Source: Oleidesulfovibrio alaskensis DSM 16109
GTDB lineage: Bacteria; Desulfobacterota; Desulfovibrionia; Desulfovibrionales; Desulfovibrionaceae
Direction of reading: 5' to 3'
Assembly: GCF_000482745.1 (NCBI RefSeq)
Contig: NZ_KI519496.1
Coordinates: forward strand, 1-64,000
DNA length: 64,000 nt
A program made the translations under genes and the position numbers. This document shows, piece after piece, positions 43,580 to 53,268 of this stretch. The stretch's first letter is position 1; every line of letters begins with the position of its first letter. The notes under the pieces were generated by a model, which searched no databases, was not told where the DNA came from, and was given only the letters and a program-made list of their open reading frames with translations.

Positions 43580-44917
43580 ATGAATTCACTACGCTTTTTT
43601 CACGCTGCAGACCTGCATCTGGACACACCGTTCAAAGGGCTTTCCGGCACGCCGCATATGGCCACAACCCTGCATGCCGCCACGTTCACGGCGCTTGAAC
43701 GCCTTACCAGCCTGTGCATCGCGCGCAGAGCCGATTTTCTGCTGGTGGCAGGCGACATATACAACCACGAAGAAGGCAGCCTGAAGGCCCAGTTCGCCCT
43801 GCGCGACGCCTGCGAAAAACTGCATGCTGCCGGTATCGGGGTGTTTATCGTGCACGGCAACCACGACTTTGCAGGCAGCCGCATCACACGCATGCAGTGG
43901 CCGCCCAACGTGGTCATTTTCGGCACGGACAACGTGGAAACAGTGCCCGTTGTGCGCAGCGGCAAAGAAGTGGCCCTGATACACGGCATCAGCCACGCCG
44001 CCCGCAACGAGCGAAGCAATATGGCCAGACGGTTCACGCGCGACACAAGCCGCGCGGATCTGCCGCAGATAGGGCTGCTGCACTGCACCGTGGCGTCGGT
44101 GGCGGCGGCGGACAGATACGCCCCGTGCACCGCCGAAGACCTTAAAGCGGCAGGTATGGATTACTGGGCACTGGGGCATGTGCACGAAAGGCAGACCGTC
44201 CTGCAGACTCCGCTCAGTGTCTATCCCGGCAATATTCAGGGACTGCACATCAACGAAACCGGCCCGAGGGGATGCTATGAAGTGACATATGCTCCCGAAG
44301 ACGGTTTTTCCCTGCGGTTTCACCGTCTGGGACCGGTGGTATGGGAACGGCTGAGCGTATCCATAGACACACCGGCAACGCTGGACGCACTGGAAGAAGA
44401 AATACACCGGCGCATTGCGGCATGCTGCACCGCCGTGCAAAAAGCCCCGCAGGACGAAGAGTCCGGCAGCACAGAGCTGCCGGTGGAAGCATGGATGCTG
44501 CGCCTGACGCTGGAAGGCCGCGGGCCTCTCAACCAGCCGCTGCGGGCTGCCGGCGGCCACGAAGAGCTGACCGAGCGCCTGCGTACAGCCTGGGCCGACG
44601 CCTCGCCCACGGTGTGGATAAAAGATATCGACCTGCGCTGCCGCCCCGAAGCGGACATGGAAGCCCTGCGCAGCGGGGACAACCTGCTTGGCGAAACGCT
44701 GCGCCTTGTACAGCAGGCCAGAGATGCGCTGGAACATTGCAGCGCAGAAAACGGCAGTACAGCCACAGTGGCACAGGAGCTGCTTTCAGGTCCGCTGGCG
44801 CCGCTTTTTGCCGCACCGCAGGCAAAGCGGCTGCTGGATGAACCGGATACTGCCGCCCTGCACGACCTGCTCGACTCCGTGGAAATGACCTGCCTTGACC
44901 TGCTGGAGGCCCGCTGA
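43580..44917 (+). CDS. YhaO/SbcD-like metallophosphoesterase of a DNA repair complex
   Basis: The 445-residue protein resembles SbcD/Mre11-type nucleases of the YhaO group. Metal-binding motifs are FHAADLHLDTP (Asp11, His13), LVAGDIYNHEEG, VHGNHDFAG, LLHCTV and ALGHVHERQ. The C-terminal 190 residues, after the nuclease part, would cap or contact the ATPase. The ATG at 43580 gives the family-like N-terminus; there is no strong ribosome-binding site. The stop overlaps the start of the next gene by one base (TGATG), and the two surely act together. Confidence 0.87.
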   Translation: MNSLRFFHAADLHLDTPFKGLSGTPHMATTLHAATFTALERLTSLCIARRADFLLVAGDIYNHEEGSLKAQFALRDACEKLHAAGIGVFIVHGNHDFAGSRITRMQWPPNVVIFGTDNVETVPVVRSGKEVALIHGISHAARNERSNMARRFTRDTSRADLPQIGLLHCTVASVAAADRYAPCTAEDLKAAGMDYWALGHVHERQTVLQTPLSVYPGNIQGLHINETGPRGCYEVTYAPEDGFSLRFHRLGPVVWERLSVSIDTPATLDALEEEIHRRIAACCTAVQKAPQDEESGSTELPVEAWMLRLTLEGRGPLNQPLRAAGGHEELTERLRTAWADASPTVWIKDIDLRCRPEADMEALRSGDNLLGETLRLVQQARDALEHCSAENGSTATVAQELLSGPLAPLFAAPQAKRLLDEPDTAALHDLLDSVEMTCLDLLEAR

Positions 44918-47900
44918 TGCGCATCAGATCTTTTCATATGGACGGCTTCGGCATTTTTTCCGGACAGCAGACCGACGGACTGTCAGAAGGCATAAACCTT
45001 TTTCTGGGCAGCAACGAAGCCGGCAAATCAACCACGCTGGGTTTTTTCCGCACCATGCTGTTCGGCTATCCGGTAAAAAACAACAAGGCCGAACCTGCCT
45101 ATCCGCCACTGCGCGGAGGTGCTCCCGGCGGCGGGCTGCTGCTGGAAACCCGCACCATGGGCACACTGCGCCTGCAGCGGCGCCCGGGAACCCACGGCGG
45201 GCCGGTCACGCTGACCACTGCAGACGGCAAGACGCTGCAGCCGGACCTGCTGGACAAACTGCTGGGCGGCGTGACGCGCGAACTGTTCCGCACGGTGTAC
45301 GGGTTCAGCCTGTCCGAACTGCAGGACCTTGCCTCGCTGGACGGTGAAAAAGTGCGCCATGTGCTGCACAGCGCCAGTTTCGGGGCCGGTTCGCGGCCGG
45401 TGGGCGAAGTGCTGAAAGAATGTGCCAGAGGCATGGATGAACTGTTCAAGCCGCGCGCACAGAAGCCGGCCATCAACACGCTGCTGCGCGAGCTGGGAGA
45501 GGTGCGTGGCGAGCTGCGGACCCTTTCGGCGGCGGCCGCCCGCTACGACGAAACCCAGATACATGCCGAAAAACTGGAACAGCAGCTGGAGTCACTGCGT
45601 TCGCAGACGGAAAACACCGGCGCAAACCTGCACTTGTGCCGCCGTACACTGGCTTTGTGGGAACACTGGACGCAGCTGCAGCAGGCAGAAGCGCTGCTTG
45701 CCGCAGCGGGGCCGCGCATTGAAACCTTTCCCGCCGACGGCACGGCACGGCTTGATGCTCTTATCAGGGAACTGGAAGAACGCACGGAACGGGTACGCAC
45801 CGCTGACAGGCAGCTGCAGCTTGCAAACGAAGCCTGCGCAGAGACAGAACCGGATACTGCCATTCTGGAAAATGCATCGGGCATTCAGGCTCTTGTTGAA
45901 AAGAAAACAGCGTACATCGAAGCAGAGCGCGGCCTTGCCGCACTGCGGGCAGAGACACAGGACAGCGCTGACGAACTGGAACGCCTGCTGGCCACGCTGG
46001 GACCGGCATGGACACCGGAGCGCGTGGCGGCATTTGACCTTTCCCTGTTCACGCGCGAACGCATAGACCGCTTTGACAGCGCGCTGGCGGACGCACGCGA
46101 CCGTCAGCGCGATGCAGAACGCGAAGCCGAACGCGCCCGCGAGGCCATGGAAGACGCCGACAGACAGCAGCGGGAGGCCGCAGCGGCACTTGCCGCGTTG
46201 CCGCAGGCCCTTCCGGAAGCCCCGCAGGCAGTCGTATCACGCCTGATAACCGGCCGCGACCGCGCGGAGGCCATGCTGCGCGAGCTGCCCCTGACCCGTG
46301 AAGCCGCCGGTACTGAAGCAAAGCGTCTGCAGACCGCCGTGGCAGATATAAGCCCCCGCTGGACACCGGACCAGCTGCAGCAGTTTGACACGTCGCTGCC
46401 GGCGCGGCAGCACGCCGCCACGCTGGCCGCACAGGTGCTGCAAAGCGAAAATGATCAGGACCAGGCCCGCCGCCAGCAGGAAGACGCAGCAAAACAGGCC
46501 GCCCGCATGCGCCGGCGGTATGAAGAACAAACGGAAGTGCTGGACAGACTGCCCGCCCATGCCACGGCGGAAGGACTGGCCGCGCGCCGCTCAGTGCTGC
46601 GCCGCCTGCGTGATACGCTGCACAGGCAGGAACTGGCGGCCCAGAGATGCGATACGCTTGAAGAAAAACAGGCGGCACTGCCCGGCCTGCGCCCTGTGCC
46701 CGTGGGCAGCGGCGCGCTGGCCATGGCGGCGGCAGCGGCGCTGCCTCTGCTGTGGCATACGGCCCCGCAGGCGCTGCAGTCTGTTCTGCCTGCGGCTGCC
46801 GATGGCCCGATACTGTACATTTTTTCCGCACTGCTGGCTGTCTGCGGAGGCTGCCTGTTTATTTCAGGACGCAGCCGCCGCAGCCCCGACATGGCGCTCC
46901 GTCTGGCAGAAGCACAGGCGGAAGCCGCAGATATCGCCCGTCAGGTGCTGGCGCTGGCAGCAGAGCTTGATCTGCCCGACACCGCAAGGGAAACTCTGGA
47001 CGAGGCGGAAAACGGACTGGAACAGCTGCGCGCACAGGTGGAAGAACGTGCCGCCCGCCAGCGGGAAGCCGATACCGCCCGTCAGGAACTGAAAGAGGCA
47101 GAGGCACTGGCACGGCAGGCAGACACAGCACTGGCGCAGGCGCAGGAACGCTGCACCGGCAGTATCGCCGCGTGGCACGGATTTCTGGAAGAACATCAGC
47201 TGCCTTCAACGCTGCTTCCGCAAGCCGCTGACGATCTTTTCCGCAGAGTGGATGCCGCCCGCGGCATTGCCGGGCGGCTGCACGAACTGGAGCAGACAGC
47301 CGGACGCACAGCACACGATCTGGAGGAGTACCTTGAAGCGGCAGGCCGGCTTGACGGTCTGGCAGGGCTGCACAGCGCGCCCGACACCATGACGCGCATT
47401 GACCGCTGGATAGAAGAAAACAGCAGACAGCAGGAGCTGCGGCGGCGCACTGCCGAAGCACGGCACATGCTGCAAGAACGCACCCTTCGCAGCTCGGCAG
47501 CCGGAGAGAATCATGCCAAAGCCGTCCGCCAGCACGAAGCCGCGTACACCGCGCTGCAGGAGGTGACCGCGGGCTGGAAAGCGTGGCTGGAAGAACGCGG
47601 GCTTGATACGGCCATCATGCCCGCGGGTGCCCGCAGAGCGCTGGACACCATAACGGAATGCACCCGTCAGCTGCGTACACAGGACTCGTTGCGCCGCAGA
47701 CGGCAAAATCTTGAAGAGCAGGTACAGAGCGTACATCAGGCGCTGGATACAATATGTCAGGCCACGGCGCGCACATGGCACCGCGGCGAAGCTCCGGCGG
47801 CCATCAACATGCTTGCCGCGGCGCTGGATCAGGCCCGTGCCGCATCGGCACGGCGGTCGGAACTGCAGCGCACCCTGCCCGGTCTGCAGCAGGAAGCACA

Positions 47901-48972
47901 GACCGCCGCCCTGCAGATGGAGGAAGCCCGGCAACGCATGGCGGCGCTGCTGCATACCGCACAGGCCGGTGACGAAGAAACATTCCGCAGCAGGGCACAG
48001 ACATTTGAAGAACAGGAACGCCTGCGCCGCACCATCAACGATCTGAATGCGCAGCTGCAGGCGGCCACAGCAGATGTGCGTCACGCCGACGTGGCAGCCC
48101 TGCTGCCTGCCCCCGCCGCAGCGGAGACGGCTGCCGCTACCGCCGGAGAACATAGCCCTGCGGACTCCCCGCAGGAGCAGGATACATCCGTCCGGACAGC
48201 GCAGCAGGATTCAGACCCGGACCGCGCTTCTTCTGCCTCTCCGGATGCCGACGCGCTGCGGGTTCTTTTTGCATCCGTCACCCGAGACACGCTGGAAGCC
48301 CGCGCCCAGCGGCTGGAACAGGAACTGGCCACCCTGCGCGAACAGCAGGAGCAGGTGCATACCGACCTGCACGAAGCCAGAGCCGCCCTGCGCACCATGC
48401 AGACATCCGACCACACCGCAACGCTGCTGACCACCCGTGAAAGCAAGGCCGAAGAACTGCGCAGACATGCGCAGCAGTGGGCCGTGCTGGCACTGGCGCG
48501 GCACTTTGTGGAACAGGCCAAAGCCACCTTTGAACGGGAACGCCAGCCGGAAGTGGTCAAAGCTGCCGCGGCCTTTCTGCAAACCATCACCGATGGCGCA
48601 TACACGCACATACAGACCTCGCTGGAAGACAGCAGCATACGGGCAGTCACCGCCGGCGGCGATGTGCGTCTGCCCGAAGAGCTCAGCAGGGGGACGGCCG
48701 AACAGCTCTATCTGGCGCTGCGGCTGGGGTATATCAGCAGCCATGCGGCCCACGGCGAACCGCTGCCTGTCATCATGGATGATATTCTGGTAAACTTTGA
48801 TCCGCACAGGGCCGCGTGCACCGCCCGCGCTTTTGTGCAGCTGGCGCAACACAATCAGGTGCTCTTTTTCACCTGTCATCCGCAAACCGCCGTAATGATG
48901 CGCGCACAGGCGGCGCAAAGCGCTCTGTTCAGTGTGGAAAACGGCACCATACGCGCGCAGGACACCGTATAA
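44917..48972 (+). CDS. YhaN/SbcC-like SMC-type ATPase
   Basis: The 1351-residue ATPase has its nucleotide-binding site split between the ends. Walker A is GSNEAGKST (31-39). The ABC signature is LSRGTAEQLYLALRLG (about 1255-1270), and Walker B is PVIMDDILVNFD (about 1284-1295). Between them lie long Ala/Glu/Gln/Arg-rich coiled coils. About 600-655 has two hydrophobic segments (ALAMAAAAALPLL and ILYIFSALLAVCGGCLFIS), a possible membrane hairpin, as seen in some YhaN proteins but not in SbcC. It probably works with the YhaO-like nuclease on DNA ends. No zinc hook CxxC is evident. Confidence 0.85.
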   Translation: MRIRSFHMDGFGIFSGQQTDGLSEGINLFLGSNEAGKSTTLGFFRTMLFGYPVKNNKAEPAYPPLRGGAPGGGLLLETRTMGTLRLQRRPGTHGGPVTLTTADGKTLQPDLLDKLLGGVTRELFRTVYGFSLSELQDLASLDGEKVRHVLHSASFGAGSRPVGEVLKECARGMDELFKPRAQKPAINTLLRELGEVRGELRTLSAAAARYDETQIHAEKLEQQLESLRSQTENTGANLHLCRRTLALWEHWTQLQQAEALLAAAGPRIETFPADGTARLDALIRELEERTERVRTADRQLQLANEACAETEPDTAILENASGIQALVEKKTAYIEAERGLAALRAETQDSADELERLLATLGPAWTPERVAAFDLSLFTRERIDRFDSALADARDRQRDAEREAERAREAMEDADRQQREAAAALAALPQALPEAPQAVVSRLITGRDRAEAMLRELPLTREAAGTEAKRLQTAVADISPRWTPDQLQQFDTSLPARQHAATLAAQVLQSENDQDQARRQQEDAAKQAARMRRRYEEQTEVLDRLPAHATAEGLAARRSVLRRLRDTLHRQELAAQRCDTLEEKQAALPGLRPVPVGSGALAMAAAAALPLLWHTAPQALQSVLPAAADGPILYIFSALLAVCGGCLFISGRSRRSPDMALRLAEAQAEAADIARQVLALAAELDLPDTARETLDEAENGLEQLRAQVEERAARQREADTARQELKEAEALARQADTALAQAQERCTGSIAAWHGFLEEHQLPSTLLPQAADDLFRRVDAARGIAGRLHELEQTAGRTAHDLEEYLEAAGRLDGLAGLHSAPDTMTRIDRWIEENSRQQELRRRTAEARHMLQERTLRSSAAGENHAKAVRQHEAAYTALQEVTAGWKAWLEERGLDTAIMPAGARRALDTITECTRQLRTQDSLRRRRQNLEEQVQSVHQALDTICQATARTWHRGEAPAAINMLAAALDQARAASARRSELQRTLPGLQQEAQTAALQMEEARQRMAALLHTAQAGDEETFRSRAQTFEEQERLRRTINDLNAQLQAATADVRHADVAALLPAPAAAETAAATAGEHSPADSPQEQDTSVRTAQQDSDPDRASSASPDADALRVLFASVTRDTLEARAQRLEQELATLREQQEQVHTDLHEARAALRTMQTSDHTATLLTTRESKAEELRRHAQQWAVLALARHFVEQAKATFERERQPEVVKAAAAFLQTITDGAYTHIQTSLEDSSIRAVTAGGDVRLPEELSRGTAEQLYLALRLGYISSHAAHGEPLPVIMDDILVNFDPHRAACTARAFVQLAQHNQVLFFTCHPQTAVMMRAQAAQSALFSVENGTIRAQDTV

Positions 48973-48997
48973 CCCTGTCACCGGCAGCGAGGTCCGC

Positions 48998-50347
48998 ATG
49001 GCCAGAACCATTGTTATCATGGGCGCCGCAGGGCGCGACTTCCACAATTTCAATGTGCAGTTCAGAAACAATGCGGACGTACGCGTGGCGGCTTTCACCG
49101 CCACGCAGATTCCGGACATCGACGGCAGAATATACCCTGCCGCGCTGGCAGGGCCGCTGTATCCGCAGGGCATCCCCGTGCTGCCCGAAGAAGACCTGCC
49201 CCGCCTGATACGCGAAGAACAGGTGGACGAGGTCATATTCAGTTACAGTGACGTTTCGCACGAAACCGTGATGCACCGGGCATCGCTGGCACTGGCGCTG
49301 GGAGCCGACTTCCGGCTGCTGGCACCGGCTGCCACGCAGATAGCGGCGCACTGGCCTGTTGTGGCGGTGTGCGCCGTGCGCACCGGCTCCGGCAAATCGC
49401 CTGTTACACTGGCTGTATGTGATATCCTGCGCAGCCGCGGCCTGAAGCCCGTCGTGGTGCGCCATCCCATGCCGTACGGCGATCTGGCCCGTCAGGCCGT
49501 GCAGCGTTTCGCCTCGCTGGAAGACATGGACAGCGCCGAATGCACCGTTGAAGAACGCGAAGAATACGAACACCTTGTGGAACACGGACTCACAGTCTAC
49601 GCCGGTGTGGACTATGAACGCATCATGCAGGCGGCAGCGGCCGAGGCCGATATTCTTGTCTGGGACGGCGGTAACAACGACACGGCATTTTTCCGCCCCG
49701 ACGTGCAGATAACCGTGCTGGACCCGCTGCGTGCCGGTCACGAAACCCGCTATCATCCGGGTGAAGTCAATATGCGTCTGGCGGATATCGCGTTGATAAA
49801 CAAGTCCAACACCGCCACGGCGGAACAGGTTCAGGCCGTCCGCAACGCCCTGCTTCATTGCCGCGATGAGGGGTGCCATGCGGCGGAAATCATCGAATGT
49901 GACTCCGTCGTCAGCGTTGATGCCCCCGGGGCCGTTGCAGGAAAACGGGTTCTGCTGGTGGAAGACGGTCCGACACTGACCCACGGTGAAATGGCGTTCG
50001 GAGCTGCCGCAGTGGCCGCACGGCAGTTCGGGGCAGCGCAAATCGCAGACGCGCGTCCCGTGGCAAGAGGCGCCATCGCCGATGCCTACGCAACTTACCC
50101 GCATCTTGGCCCCGCACTGCCCGCCATGGGATATTCCGGCTGGCAGCTGGCCGATCTGGAAGCCACCATCAATGCCGCGGAATGCGATCTGGTACTCATC
50201 GGCACCCCCATCAGGCTGGACAGACTCATACACATAGACAAACCGCACATGCGCGTACGGTACCGCTATGCAGACCGCGGGGACGGCAGTCTGGAGCAGG
50301 CATTGATGCAACGGCTCGACGCCATACCGCACAACCTGCGCACATGA
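48998..50347 (+). CDS. Cyclic 2,3-diphosphoglycerate synthetase-like GTPase/ATPase
   Basis: The 449-residue protein resembles cyclic 2,3-diphosphoglycerate synthetase of thermophilic methanogens in length and layout. The N-terminal Rossmann-like part is TIVIMGAAGRDFHNFNVQFR. A P-loop follows, VRTGSGKSPVT (about 127-137), then LVWDGGNNDTAFFRPD, LDPLRAGHE and ADIALINKSNTA. Homologues are widespread in mesophilic bacteria, where the product has not been shown to accumulate, so the true reaction here is uncertain. GCGAGGTCC precedes the ATG, 25 bases after the YhaN-like gene; co-transcription is likely. Confidence 0.78.
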   Translation: MARTIVIMGAAGRDFHNFNVQFRNNADVRVAAFTATQIPDIDGRIYPAALAGPLYPQGIPVLPEEDLPRLIREEQVDEVIFSYSDVSHETVMHRASLALALGADFRLLAPAATQIAAHWPVVAVCAVRTGSGKSPVTLAVCDILRSRGLKPVVVRHPMPYGDLARQAVQRFASLEDMDSAECTVEEREEYEHLVEHGLTVYAGVDYERIMQAAAAEADILVWDGGNNDTAFFRPDVQITVLDPLRAGHETRYHPGEVNMRLADIALINKSNTATAEQVQAVRNALLHCRDEGCHAAEIIECDSVVSVDAPGAVAGKRVLLVEDGPTLTHGEMAFGAAAVAARQFGAAQIADARPVARGAIADAYATYPHLGPALPAMGYSGWQLADLEATINAAECDLVLIGTPIRLDRLIHIDKPHMRVRYRYADRGDGSLEQALMQRLDAIPHNLRT

Positions 50348-50486
50348 CACGCCCGCCCGCAGCCCCCGCACCTGCCGGTGCCACGCATCCTGTCGGGTGA
50401 CAGGCGGAAAAATGATGCCCGCAGAGGGACTGCGCCCGCATGTGACCGCACAACAACGGCTGCTGCGGCACAGCCCCGGCGGCATA

Positions 50487-50520
50487 TAAAAAAACGCGCG
50501 GCGGAAAAAACCGCCGCGCG
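50487..50520 (-). terminator. Terminator of the TolC-family gene
   Basis: CGCGCGGCGG and CCGCCGCGCG form a 10-bp stem around six bases. On the minus strand it is followed by eight T residues, and it lies 26 bases past the stop codon of the gene at 50547. Confidence 0.9.
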
Positions 50521-50546
50521 CTGTCGCATTGCCGGAGTAAAGCGGC

Positions 50547-51908
50547 CTAGGGCGCTGTCATATGCAGCGAAGGATTTTTGTCACCAATGGACACATACAG
50601 GCTGGCAAGGGCCACAAGATATTCGGCCTGCGCGCTGGTCAGCGCGGCTTCGGCACTGGTCAGCGAGGCCTGCGCATCCAGCACGTCGGTGTTTGTACCC
50701 ACCTGAGCCTGATAGCGTGCCACCGCCATGCGATAGGCTTCCGCGGCCTGATCAACGGTTTTCTGGGCCACCTTGATACGTTTGGCGGCTTCGGACAGTT
50801 TAAGATGACGGGACTTGACCTCAAAGGCCACTTCCTGCCGCAGATTCGCTTCGTCCGCCATCACCCTGTTCACCACCTGCGCGGCAGCACTCTGTGCATA
50901 ATAATCCTTGCCGGAATCGAACAGATTCCACTTGGCGGAAACACCCACCGACCATTCACTGAACTCCGTGGACATGGCGCTGCTGCCGTCCACCACGGGG
51001 TTGTCACCCTTTCTCGAATAATCGGCCTCCGCGCCAATCTGCGGATAAAATCCGCTCTGGGCGATGGTTCTGTCTTTGCGGGCCACTTCAATGGCTTTCT
51101 GGGCAATGAAAATATCGGGACGGCGCCGGTATGCCCTTTCAAGGCACTCTTCCAGCGTCAGCGAAAACGGCACAAAATCCAGCCGGCCAAGATAGGAGGC
51201 ACTTGCGTCCAGAGGCAGATTGAGCAGCGTGTTCAGACGGGCAATCTGTGTCTGCACACTGTTTTCCGCCTGCAACAGCTTGTCTTCGGCGTCGGAAACA
51301 TCGCGCTCGGCCTGCAGCACGTCAATGCGGGGGTTCAGCCCCACATCATAAAATGCCTGCGTGACCTTGAGCTGACTTTGCAGGCGTTCCAGCTGGTCTG
51401 CGGCGCTGCGCTGGTTTTCACGCGCGGCGAGCAGCTGCAGAAAATTTTCCTGCACCAGCAAAATGAGCTGCAGTTCCGCGTTGTCCACCTGTGCGGCAGC
51501 CTGCTCTTTTTCAAGAGCCGCCTTCTGGTACGTGGACAGTACATTGAATCCCGTGAACAGCGGCTGGGTAAGATTGACCCCGAGCGTATAAAGGTTGTCC
51601 TCGTACTGCACGAAATCACGGCGGGGTTTGTCGTGGTCGCTTTTCAGATATCCGTAGCTGCCGGTCAGCGAAGGACCGAACCCGCCGCGGGCAGCCTTGC
51701 GCGACTCTTCGGCAGCAAGATCGCCTGCTTTGGCGGCACGGATGCTGGGGTTATCCTGCAGGGCCTTGAGCACCGCCTGCTCCAGATTATACCCGCCCGC
51801 GGTGCCGGCATCCGGCATGGTGGCGTTGGCGGCAGCGGCGGCCGAGCTCCACACCAGCACTGCGGCCAGCGTCAGCGGCAGCAGGAATTTTTGCTTCACA
51901 ACATGCAT
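50547..51908 (-). CDS. TolC-family outer membrane efflux protein
   Basis: The 453-residue protein has a signal peptide (about 1-28) and two homologous TolC-type halves of long helices. Each half opens with the usual motif: YNLEQAVLKALQDNPSIRAAKAG and FSLTLEECLERAYRRRPDIFIAQKAIEVA. The beta-strand segments include GVNLTQPLFTGF and GVSAKWNLFDSG. It forms an outer-membrane channel for an export system. GGGAGGCCGT precedes the ATG at 51908. It is divergent from an adaptor protein gene, but no inner-membrane transporter gene is nearby. Confidence 0.9.
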   Translation of the reverse strand: MHVVKQKFLLPLTLAAVLVWSSAAAAANATMPDAGTAGGYNLEQAVLKALQDNPSIRAAKAGDLAAEESRKAARGGFGPSLTGSYGYLKSDHDKPRRDFVQYEDNLYTLGVNLTQPLFTGFNVLSTYQKAALEKEQAAAQVDNAELQLILLVQENFLQLLAARENQRSAADQLERLQSQLKVTQAFYDVGLNPRIDVLQAERDVSDAEDKLLQAENSVQTQIARLNTLLNLPLDASASYLGRLDFVPFSLTLEECLERAYRRRPDIFIAQKAIEVARKDRTIAQSGFYPQIGAEADYSRKGDNPVVDGSSAMSTEFSEWSVGVSAKWNLFDSGKDYYAQSAAAQVVNRVMADEANLRQEVAFEVKSRHLKLSEAAKRIKVAQKTVDQAAEAYRMAVARYQAQVGTNTDVLDAQASLTSAEAALTSAQAEYLVALASLYVSIGDKNPSLHMTAP

Positions 51909-52009
51909 ACGGCCTCCCGGCATCCTGAGCATTATAAAAAACCGACCCCGTCACGCGGAGTTCTTTCCGACAAATTACAGGCAAAGTAGGTCCTCTGCCC
52001 CGTGTGTGC

Positions 52010-52038
52010 TTGGCTCGCGAAGCGCATTAGGCTATCAA
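52010..52038 (+). promoter_or_regulatory. Candidate promoter of the adaptor protein gene
   Basis: TTGGCT at 52010-52015 and TATCAA at 52033-52038 are 17 bases apart, about 30 bases before the ATG at 52069. Matches to consensus are moderate. On the opposite strand a TATAAT at 51936-51931 could serve the TolC-family gene. Confidence 0.4.
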
Positions 52039-52068
52039 TGGCACAGCAAACGCCAACACGGAGTCGCC

Positions 52069-53154
52069 ATGCACAAGCCTGCACCCATGATTCGTATCCC
52101 GTCTCTTATAGCGGTTTTACTCGTTTTCTTGCAAGTCTATAACGCCGCTGCCGCCGCAGACGGAGAAAAAAGACAGGCCCCCCCGCCGGCACAGGTGGTC
52201 ACGGCCCATGCGCGCTCCGGCGAAGCAAGCCCCCATGCGGAATACATCGGCACTGTGGAATTTCCCGAAGTGTCCGCCGTGGCATCTGAAGTGGGCGGAC
52301 GGGTTGCCTCTGTAAGCATAGAGGAAGGCAGAAAGGTGCGGCGCGATGAACAGCTGGCCGTCATCGACAGCCAGCTGCTGTCAAAAGACTATCAGTCGGC
52401 CGTGGCGCAGCACCGCACCGTGCTTGCCGATCTGGAAAACGCCGCGCTGGAACTGGAGAGACTGGAAACCCTGCGCGAATCGCGTTCCATCTCGGAACAG
52501 CAGTATGATGTGGGCAGATTCAAGGAAGCAGGGCTGCGCCGTAAAGCTGAATCGCTGAAGGCGGAAGCTGAACGGCTGGCAATCCAGATAGGAAAATGCG
52601 TCATACGTGCTCCGTTTGACGGCATTGTACTGGAAAAGCTGAGCAGCCCCGGCGAATGGGTTTCGCCGGGAACCGTTGTGGCCAGACTGGCCAGAACCGA
52701 TGCCATGGACGTACGGGTTTCCGTACCGGAAGCGGTGCTGCCGTTTGTCACCGAGGGACGCAAGGTGGTTGCGCGCACGGGCCAGCAGGAATACGAAGGA
52801 CACGTCACGGCTGTCATTCCGCTGGGCGATGTGGCCACAAGAACCTTCCCCGTCAAGGTACGGCTCAAACGCACCGACGGGCTGGCGCAGGGCATGCAGG
52901 CCCGCGTGGGGCTGCCCACGGATGAGGCGCGTCCCGCCGTGCTGGTGCCCCGCGATGCCGTTATCCGCTCCGCCGGACGCATGGTTGTCTGGACAGTGCA
53001 GAACGGCACCGCCGTGCCTGTGGATGTGGTGGTCAACGCATGGCTGGGGCTGGATGCCGCCGTGGCCGGCAAAGGTCTTGTGCAGGGCTCTGAAGTGGTG
53101 ATCAAAGGTAACGAACGGCTGCGTCCGGGCCAACCTGTCACGGCTGCCCGCTGA
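52069..53154 (+). CDS. Periplasmic adaptor (RND-type membrane fusion protein)
   Basis: The 361-residue HlyD/AcrA-type adaptor has a signal peptide or anchor (about 10-28). A lipoyl-like half (VASEVGGRVASVSIEEGRKVRRDEQLAVID) is followed by a short helical hairpin (about 100-165), the second lipoyl half (CVIRAPFDGIVLEKLSSPGEWVSPGTVVARL) and a beta-barrel with DVRVSVPEAVLPFV. It lacks a lipobox. Normally an RND pump gene follows. Here the next gene is tolQ, so the adaptor either uses a pump encoded elsewhere or has another role. CACGGAGTCGCC precedes the ATG. Confidence 0.87.
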   Translation: MHKPAPMIRIPSLIAVLLVFLQVYNAAAAADGEKRQAPPPAQVVTAHARSGEASPHAEYIGTVEFPEVSAVASEVGGRVASVSIEEGRKVRRDEQLAVIDSQLLSKDYQSAVAQHRTVLADLENAALELERLETLRESRSISEQQYDVGRFKEAGLRRKAESLKAEAERLAIQIGKCVIRAPFDGIVLEKLSSPGEWVSPGTVVARLARTDAMDVRVSVPEAVLPFVTEGRKVVARTGQQEYEGHVTAVIPLGDVATRTFPVKVRLKRTDGLAQGMQARVGLPTDEARPAVLVPRDAVIRSAGRMVVWTVQNGTAVPVDVVVNAWLGLDAAVAGKGLVQGSEVVIKGNERLRPGQPVTAAR

Positions 53155-53268
53155 GTGTCTTTGCAGAACGCATTGTTTACGCTATGGTGCGCCTGACCCG
53201 GTACAGGCAGGCCCTCCGGGGCCGTGATATTTTTTTGCCCACGTATCAACCCCGTAAAGTGGAAACCA

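Noticed and set aside
48929..50485. A 518-codon open frame on the minus strand opposite the cyclic diphosphoglycerate synthetase-like gene
   Set aside because: It mirrors a gene with clear family motifs, has Cys/His/Gln-rich non-protein-like composition and no ribosome-binding site. Long antisense frames are common in GC-rich DNA.
50562..51989. A 475-codon plus-strand frame opposite the TolC-family gene
   Set aside because: The minus-strand gene has a signal peptide, paired TolC repeats, ribosome-binding site and terminator; the plus-strand frame has none of these.
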